From positions 65,895,207 to 65,959,206 of the forward strand of contig CM024766.1 in the NCBI GenBank assembly GCA_014218235.1: a DNA stretch of 64,000 bases, given 5' to 3'. This stretch comes from Colocasia esculenta (taxonomy: Eukaryota; Streptophyta; Magnoliopsida; Alismatales; Araceae). Of the stretch, positions 56,908-64,000 are shown in pieces. The translations under genes and the position numbers were made by a program. Under the pieces are notes generated by a model. That model had not been told where the DNA came from. It made no database searches and saw only the letters and a list, made by a program, of their open reading frames with translations. Positions within the stretch are counted from its first letter, which is position 1. Each line of letters begins with the position of its first letter.

Positions 56908-59900
56908 ATGAAGAAGAGAGCCGCTTCAAAGCGGCAGCGTGGTGAGGGTTCGTCGGCGACGGAGGAGGCGGCGACGCCGGCGATGGCGGAAACGCTGGGG
57001 ACGGAGGCAAGTGCAATGGTGGCCGAGCTCTGAGCTCACGATGGTGATGGAAGAACCGGCGCCGACGGCAGAAGATGGTGGTGCAGCGGCGATGGAAGAG
57101 GAAGAGGAGGCGGCAGATGTGGGTGAAGAGGCGAGGAGGTGGAGGCGAGGCCGCCTCGGATGGCAAGCTCCCCCACGGCCTAATTTGGTAAGTATCAAAT
57201 CTTAAACTCATTGATTTGGGGTAATAAGAGGAGGGGAGATGCCATCGGCACCGGACAGGTGAGAGAATGAATTGCGTCGACTTCAGTCGATGCATTTCAT
57301 GAAGTTGAATCACATCGGCCTGAGCCAATGCATTTGAGATTGAACCGCGGCCTAAACAGTGGATGTGATTCAAGTTGAACTGCAGCCATTGTGTTGGATG
57401 CGATTCAAGAGGCCATCCGAGGAGAGGGGATTTGGACTTGATTTGTGCATAGCTAGTCCTTTTGATGCGTACTGACTTGTGTTGACTTATGTGTGCATTG
57501 TGCAGGGAATCATGAAGCCGAGGACTCAGTGGCCTCTAGTGTTGGCAGCATATCAGGGGCTCCCGAACTTCTAGAGGGAGGGAGTCTGGGAGATGGGATT
57601 CGGGTCGATCTTGGAGATCAAGCCCTTTTATGTTGACAGCCCTCTGATTTAGGCTATCAGGGAGAGGTGGGATAGAGCCAGTAGAGCGTTTCTTTTTCCG
57701 TGGGGGCATATGGTGCCATCAGTGGAGGATGTTTCCAGGATCACAGGTCTCAGGGTAGAAGGCGAGGCAGTGACAGGGGTCACCTACGCCGATTACACGG
57801 AGTTTGCTCAGGACCTGCTAGGGCTAGAGCCCAAGGGTGAGGATGAGCTCAGCGACCGGAGGATGGTCGACCGAGTGGAGTTGTTGGAGAGTTTGGGGGG
57901 TGAGGCAGAGAGGCGAAGAGACGCTGCGGGAGTTTGTGCAGCGAGCAGCGGGGATGGCCAGAGCGGTGTACGGTCAGGACCCCGAGGACAGGAAGCGGGT
58001 AGACCGGGACCTTAGGAGGTTCCTGGTATTCTTTCTAGGGAAGATGCTGCTGACGACCAAGGGGGATGACATCCATTGCCGGTTTCTGGAGATCCTGGAG
58101 GACCTAGAGAGGGTAGGGCAGTATGCATGGGGTGCGGCCTTCTTGGCGCACACCTTTGCAGACCTCTCCAGTGGCATGGGGAGAGAGATGACCGTGGGTG
58201 GATTTGCGCCCTTCCTTCAGGTACATTTCTTACCTTAATCTTTTACTTACTTGCATTTAAAATTGTTGGTTAAACTAATTAGTGTGTGCATGTATGCATG
58301 TGTGGGCATATTACTACATCCCCTTGGGGAGATCGACTGAGGTACATGCCGACGCACTGCCCCTCGCACGGAGGTGGCTACCGGTCGTCTCCATGATGTC
58401 ATTCTCACTACAGCTCGACACCCTTCGTCGAGACATCCAGGACTTCCTGGCACTTCTAGTACGTACCTACTTCAGTTCCTTTCCATGCATTGAAATGATA
58501 TGTGACTGACTGACGTATGCATGTGTGCAGGTTGTGTGGCAGCCCTATGTGGGCATGGTTGACGACGGCTAGCCGTCAGTAGAGAGCAGCCGTCCTCGGT
58601 TCAAGTGTGACCTTTGGGTCCACTGCCTGAACGAGATTGAGCCGCTCCACCTCCGGCTTGTCGCACGTACCTTGGGACTACACCAAGCATGGGATGACGA
58701 GACAGAGCCCAAGGGGATCGGGCGGAGGACGGGAGGGAAGGCTAAGCGGGTAGATTGGCATCTACGCTTCCCCGACCAGTTCGCCGACTGGCAAGACGGT
58801 GGACAGCTGGTGGAGTCGGACGCCCTCAACAACCTTGTGTACCTCCAGCGGTTCTAGGAGGAGTACGGAGGCCGGGACTTCATGAGGCCTGCGAGTGTAT
58901 GCACTTCTAAACTTTAATTGCTCAATATGATTTGCATGATGATCTAATAAATGCGTGCATATGCAGGATGCTCGGGATGGACTCATTGACACTCTGCGGG
59001 CCCAGCTGGCGAGCACTGAGGCCCAGCTGGCTGAGGTGCGGGACGCACTGGTAAGTTTAGGTGATCATACCTTTGCTTTATTTTACCTTACCGTGTGCTG
59101 ACTTGACTTCTGATTTGTGTAGCGCGTGGCGCAGACGACTGTGGAGCGCACCGACACAGCAGGTGCCTCCACGAGCAGGAGTTCTCCAGACCTGGATGTA
59201 TCCTCACTCCGGAAGCAGTTGGCGGCAGCAGTGGCCAGGGTGGAGGCGGCGGAGCGCGACCTCACTGCACAGGTAAGTAAATTAATTAGATATCTATATG
59301 AAGTGAATTGCCTTATACTTACCTGTGCATGTTTTACTTGTATTCAGACGAGCTCCAGAGTGCCCTCACATGGAAGGTACGCACTAGTGCTAAGATGACT
59401 GAGCTCTCGCAGCAGCTGTATGAGCTGCAGACTCAGGTCTCTCAGTAGGATGCTGACTTGCCTCGCGAGGCGGCAGAGCTGCGAGTGACGCTCGCCGTGG
59501 ACAGGCGGGAGCGCGCGCGTGAGCAGAGCCGGTGGGAGTAGGAGCACAGCCGATGGGCCGAGGAGTGAGAGCGTCTTTCCCAGAAAGTCCTTGACGCGCG
59601 CACCAGCTTAGGGGTTTCGGAGTACCTACTACGCGAGGCGGATGACCGGTACTGACGCGGCCGGGAGTGTGCTATGAGGGAGGGGAGAGCCAGTGCCTAT
59701 TCCAGCAGTTACCTGGCGACGTCCTCTCAGTGTCAGAGGAACGTTCAGGAGGAGTGCGCCGCCTAGGGGTCTACCGGTTCTCATGCCTCCATGAGGCCTC
59801 CGGCTCCGCGTCCGACGGCAGACCCTGGAGAGGCCGAGAGCAGCTGACGCTCTCGTCTAGCAGAGAGTGGTGGCGAGAGCTAGGTCACCTGACATGACAT
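56908..59900 (+). pseudogene. Plant mobile domain (PMD, MAIN/transposon type) gene with coiled-coil tail, decayed
   Basis: Exon 1 from ATG 56908 (MKKRAASKRQRGEGSS) ends near 57187 before GTAAGT, with a frame change inside. Exon 2 starts at 57506 and carries the PMD: MGFGSILEIKPFYVDSPLI, FPWGHMVPSVEDVSRITGL and, after a +1 shift near 57890, RRFLVFFLGKML and QYAWGAAFLAHTFADL; it ends at 58220. The next exon (about 58330-58458) has ARRWLP and LDTLRRDI. Then VVWQPYVG (58531) and FPDQFADWQDGG (58775). Later exons (58970-59640) encode a coiled coil (LRAQLASTEAQLAEVRDAL). Stops near 57571, 57652, 58571 and 58856 and several in the tail make it a relic. PMD proteins are found both as host MAIN genes and in transposons. 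Confidence 0.75.
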
Positions 59901-60239
59901 TGTACTCTTTCCTTTCTTTTGATGATGTGCGCCCGGTTGGGCACTTTATGATGTACTCGGGGTTGGTCCCCCTTTTGGCCATATATGGCATGTATGGGTG
60001 CCTTTACCTTCTCTCTTCCTTGTACTGAGAATCACTTGAACAAATAAGTTAAATGTGTGTTCTAACTCAGCCCCCTGCATATTTCGAGGATTAAGCTTCA
60101 TGATCTTATCAAGGGGCTGAGCCTTTATTAAATAAGGCGGGAATGAAAAGACAAAAATAAATGTAACATGCAAGCAAGCAGGAAATTAAAGGAATGAACA
60201 TGTATTTAATGGATTCAAGCAAATGGAGAATGATGATTT
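59901..60239. other. Region without recognised gene
   Basis: T-rich sequence, probably the 3' UTR of the PMD relic, with no domain pattern. Confidence 0.45.
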
Positions 60240-60656
60240 TTTTTTTATCATTGAAATATTTGATTTTTTGGCTTTTGTAAGTTTTTTTTGAGTTTTGAAA
60301 ATATGTGATTTTTTGTGTTTTGAAAATATCCAATTTTTGTGTGTGTTGAAAATATGTGATTTTTTTTATGCTTTGAAAATATCCATTTTTTTTGGGTTTT
60401 GAAAATATGTGAATTTTTTTTTTGTGTTTTGAAAATATCCAATTTTTTTTTTTGGTTTTGAAAATATGTGATTTTTTATGTTTTGAAAATATCCTTTTTT
60501 TTTGGGTTTTAAAAATATGTGATTTTTTTGTGCTTTGAAAATATCCATTTTTTTTTAGGTTTTGAAAATATGTGATTTTTTTGTGTTTTGAAAATATCCA
60601 ATTTTTTTTGGGTTTTGAAAATATGTGATTTTTTTTGTGTTTTTGAAATAAAGGTC
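60240..60656. repeat. AT-rich minisatellite of alternating GAAAATAT units
   Basis: About twelve units of roughly 25-30 bp alternate between GAAAATATGTGATTTTTT and GAAAATATCCAATTTTTT, with T-run length varying. Both strands read as repetitive translations without biological meaning. Confidence 0.9.
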
Positions 60657-61434
60657 GTAACCCGGCATAGTCCCTTCTAAGAAGACGTGCGGAACGAAGG
60701 GGATCCGCTCTAATTGGAAAAAACGTGGTACTTAGACCCTTTAATTACTCGGTTATCATTAAAAGTTCATTAATAATTCTTGGGTATGTCAACAGAGGTT
60801 GGACGTGCTTAAGTGGTGCCTTCACCCAAAGTGGCTTTCAGCAACAACTTCTTTAGTTAACCGTTGCCCTGCCTTGACTCTAAGACATACCCGTGGGGGA
60901 GAAGGGAAGAGGGTTTAGGAAGCCTACCAATAGTTTGGGAGGCCGAGGAGACACTCACTTCTCTGCCCTACACTCAATGGGGTTTGGTCTTTTTTTTTTT
61001 GCTTGTGGGATTTTTGGCACGCTTACGACCAGGACCATTTGGATCTCTGCGGGGACTTTGCCGCTCTTGACGTGCTTTTACATTTGATTTGCCTAGTTTT
61101 GGCTCTTTTGCTTTGGATTTTGACATTGATTTTTTTTTCCTTTTCCCCTTGTTGTGCCTTGACCTACACCCGTTTGAGCTTTGGACGGATTCAAAGGTCG
61201 ATCCCTTAGGTTTCCCTGTCTATTGGCAGACTGAGTGGGAAAGAAATGGGTAATGTTCTAGATTCTTAGCTTGGCATTGATCTTTCTCCGATTTAGTGCT
61301 TCTAGCTTCCAAGGGTGGGCGTGTAAGTCTGTGAGTATCGACACCTCAAGCTAACACACCAAAAATAGGAAATGAATTAACAATGACAGCTTTTCATTTC
61401 AGGGTCCGTGTACCATGTAAATCCAGATACTTAA
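60657..61434. other. Non-coding stretch downstream of Tat pol
   Basis: No domain found. In minus orientation this follows the integrase and precedes the minisatellite. Probably part of the Tat element's 3' spacer. Confidence 0.5.
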
Positions 61435-63150
61435 CTAGGGGTAGTAGTTCTTAAGATGTAGCCCATTCCAAGGATGAGAAAGCTCCTCATCCTCCACGTT
61501 CACTAGCCTATATGCATTGCCTGGATATGCCTCTTTAACTACGTACGGTCCTTCCCAGTTTGGTTGGAGTTTAGAACGGGGACCATCGGGTTTTACAAAA
61601 ATTCTTTTAACGACCATTTCACCGACTTTGAATTTTCTCTCAATAACTTTCTTTTGGTGAAAACGAGTGAGCCTATTTTGATACACTCTCGTGTGTTCTG
61701 CGGCGACCAGACGCTTCTCATCTAAGAGTTCTAGTTGTGCTAGGAGCGATTTACGCTGCTCATCGATTGACAAGTCCTTGTCAAGCTGGACTCTTAACGA
61801 GTGTATGGGAATGTCATATGGTACTATGGCCTCCATTCCATAAGTGAGGGCAAACGGTGTCTGCCCTATGGGAGTACGGATTGAAGTGCGGTAGGCCCAC
61901 AGAGCTTCTACAAGCTTTTCTGGCCAATCCGAGAACTTGTTAGCCTCATAGGTTTTCTTAATGATTTTAATCAAAGTTTTGTTTGTGGCCTCTGCTTGGC
62001 CTTTGCCTTGCAGATAGTAAGGAGATGAATGATGTAATGCAATCTTATACCTGTTGCAGAGGTCACACAATTATTGAGAGATAAACTGTGGCCCATTGTC
62101 GGTGATGATGGTACTTGGAATGCCAAACCTGGTGATGATGTTTCTCATGATGAACTTGCAGACAGTTGTTGCCTTGATGTCCGCATGTGTTTCGGCTTCT
62201 GCCCACTTGGTGAAGTACTCCGTTGCAATGAGGATGTATGATTTAGATTTGTTTTGGGAGTTGGGATCACCAAGGAGACCAATGATGTCGAAAACCCACA
62301 TAGTGAAAGGCCATGGGGAGGATATTGGGGGAAGTGTAGAGGATGGAGAATGAATTTTGTCAGCGTGCAGTTGGCACTTGACACACTGACGAACAAAGAT
62401 AGAACAATCCTCTTCTAGAGTTGGCTAGTAAAAGCCTTGCCTAAGGATCTTCTTGGCAAGCATCTGACCATTCACATGGCCACCACAAACACCCAAATGA
62501 GCCTCCTCAAAAACCTTCCAAACTTCATCATCATCCAAACATCTGAGTAATACTCTAGTGTGTCCCCTTCTATAGAGTGTGTTTTCAACCACTGTGTACT
62601 TCTGGGACAGTCTCCTTATTGCTTTCTTTTCTTCAGCAGTGGCTTCCTCAGGGTACGTCTGATTCCTACAATACTTAGCTATCTCATAATACCTTGGCTT
62701 CTCCTCGTCTTCTAACTCCTCTTCTAACTCTAAAATCATGACTTCAGCCTTACCATTCCTTTCCAATTTCTTCAACATCTCTTCCTTGATCCAGAGAAAG
62801 ACGGGGTCCTGAACAACAATGGTATTGCGTCGTGCAACTTGAATGCTGTAAAAGTCCCCGGGATAACACATGTTGAGAGTTGAAGCGATGGTGGCAAGAG
62901 CGTCTACTAGAAGATTCTGATGACGGGGGGCATGGACAAAAATCAGTTTGGAGAATAGCTTGGCATAGGCTGAGGCGAGTTCTTAGTATGGCTTGAGCTT
63001 AGGATCATGAGTGTGATATTTGGTGAGCATTTGGTGCAAGACCAGTTGACTATCACCTACAATTCGCAGACGGGTGACACCATAGAAGTGGGAGAGCTCC
63101 AAACCATCTAACAACGCTTCGTATTCGGCGATGTTGTTGTTGGACCGAGA
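61435..63150 (-). pseudogene. Tat-lineage Ty3/gypsy RNase H and integrase, three in-frame stops
   Basis: One minus frame from 63150 to 61435. RNase H with NNIAEYEALLDGLEL (about 63130), GDSQLVLHQ and HAPRHQNLLVDALA (about 62900) is the second RNase H type seen in Tat elements. The integrase zinc region has HLGVCGGH...CVKCQLH (about 62500-62380). The core has VFDIIG, ITDNGPQF (about 62090) and GQAEATNKTL (about 61990), then a C-terminal KLQPNWEGPYVVKE module ending WNGLHLKNYYP. Stops lie at 62983, 62425 and 62071. The lineage is inferred from AEATNKTL and the AEYEAL RNase H. The upstream pol is cut off by the LTR at 63151. Confidence 0.9.
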
Positions 63151-64000
63151 TGGCACTAATGATGTCCTAGAGAGGGGAGGGGGTGAATAGGACTTCTTGT
63201 GCTTTTAAAATTTTATCTGAAATTAAACAACACTAAACAAATCTGTTAGATTTTAGTGTAGTGTGTGATTCAAGTGTAAATTGGCGGAAACAATTACACA
63301 AGTGCACAAAGTTTTATCCTGGTTTGACCCTTTCCAAATGGAAGTCCTACGTCCAATCCTCAAGCCAACCACTTGAGATTTCACTAACTGCCAAGAGAAC
63401 TTGGCATTCTCTCACCCTTGAGAGATATTACAAGCCCACTTGCTCCCAAGCAAGTCTTCCCTTACCAGGGGTACAAGACTACCTTTTACAAGGTCTTCCC
63501 TACACAAGAGAGGAACAACAGGAACAATCCTCCTGTAGGATTACACAGAAACAAAATGTAAAGACTCTTGTGTGTTTGCCTCAAGAATGAGCAAACACAC
63601 TGAATTTAGAAAGGAGAAAATAGTAAGACTTGTAATTCGACTCCTTTCAGAACTACAGAGGTGGATAGAAAGATATCAATTACAAGTGCCACCCGAAACA
63701 AGACTTCTGTGAGAAAGGAGAGAGCTTGGAGAATTTCTGAATGTGGAGCTCTCAATCTTGTAGCTTGGAAGAAGGCTTGTGGAGATCTCTTTTTGCTAGC
63801 AAAAGACAGTTGAGAGTTGATGGAGTTGCTAGCTGGTCTTTGAAATCTCTAAGTGTTCAGATCCCTTAAGTGTATGTATATTCTCCTTTCAAACTTTGGC
63901 TTCTTTTATATTCTTCAGAAGAATGTAGCCGTTTAAAAAAAATGGTTGTTGGGAATCTGGCCGTTTGAGGAGAGACCTTTAATCCTTTGGATGATGGTTG
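63151..64000 (-). repeat. Partial LTR of a second SIRE-like copia element, inserted in Tat RNase H
   Basis: The Tat frame ends and TGGCACTAATGATGTCC begins. AGAGGGGAGGGGGTGAATAGG follows, matching the CAGAGGGGGGGTGAATG start of the first SIRE LTR (2235). Further parallels are TTTATCCTGGTTTGACC, AAGTCCTACGTCCA, and paired blocks like ACAAGGTCTTCCC. It runs off the right edge, so length and target duplication are not known. Confidence 0.8.

Noticed and set aside
56900..57205. Arg-rich or Pro-rich frames on minus over the PMD exon 1
   Set aside because: Antisense of GC-rich low-complexity coding sequence.
60248..60548. Lys/Phe-rich frames (MDIFKTQKK repeats)
   Set aside because: Translation of an AT-rich minisatellite; no unique sequence.

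Overview
This window is nuclear DNA of a flowering plant, most likely a monocot. The evidence is an intron-containing KORRIGAN-type membrane endoglucanase with monocot-like residues, a pentatricopeptide (PPR) protein, steep 5' GC enrichment in both genes, and a dense background of plant LTR retrotransposons with initiator-Met-tRNA primer sites. No bacterial, organellar, tRNA, rRNA or CRISPR signal was seen. The organism cannot be named from this sequence alone.

Layout. (1) 1-21015 is a minus-strand Ty3/gypsy element that runs off the left edge. Its 2.8-kb 5' LTR is at 18221-21015, and a 13.5-kb Ty1/copia SIRE-like element (2235-15766) is inserted in its reverse transcriptase. The SIRE element has 2.1-kb LTRs with a tandem AATCGTT array and an extra reading frame of about 1,345 codons after pol. 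(2) 21016-22363 and 33101-33620 are two halves of a degraded minus-strand 'putative gypsy type transposon' gene. It is split by a young plus-strand Tekay/Del-like chromovirus at 22364-33095, with 3.0-kb LTRs and an exact CTACG target duplication. (3) 36094-39293 is a six-exon KORRIGAN-like GH9 endoglucanase on plus, and 43186-44541 is an intronless PPR gene on minus. These convergent genes are the only intact host genes seen. (4) 44905-52243 is a non-autonomous LTR element with a gag remnant and no pol. (5) 52249-60240 holds two decayed, intron-containing plus-strand genes, one DUF7745-like and one plant mobile domain (PMD). Promoter-like TATA sites and arrays of GCGTCC/GGACGC inverted motifs accompany them. 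(6) 60240-60656 is an AT-rich minisatellite. 61435-63150 is a minus-strand Tat-type gypsy RNase H and integrase. 63151-64000 is the start of another SIRE-like LTR.

Main points of interest. Several unrelated retroelements here carry clusters of short CpG-containing inverted repeats in their LTRs or promoter-like regions, with the same geometry but different sequences. The left gypsy LTR and the non-autonomous element's LTR share nearly the same motif vocabulary, which suggests a partner relationship. The left gypsy gag contains two 73-76-nt GT-AG segments whose removal restores the frame. The PMD and DUF7745-like genes lie antisense to, and downstream of, a Tat pol, as expected for additional antisense genes carried by a retroelement.
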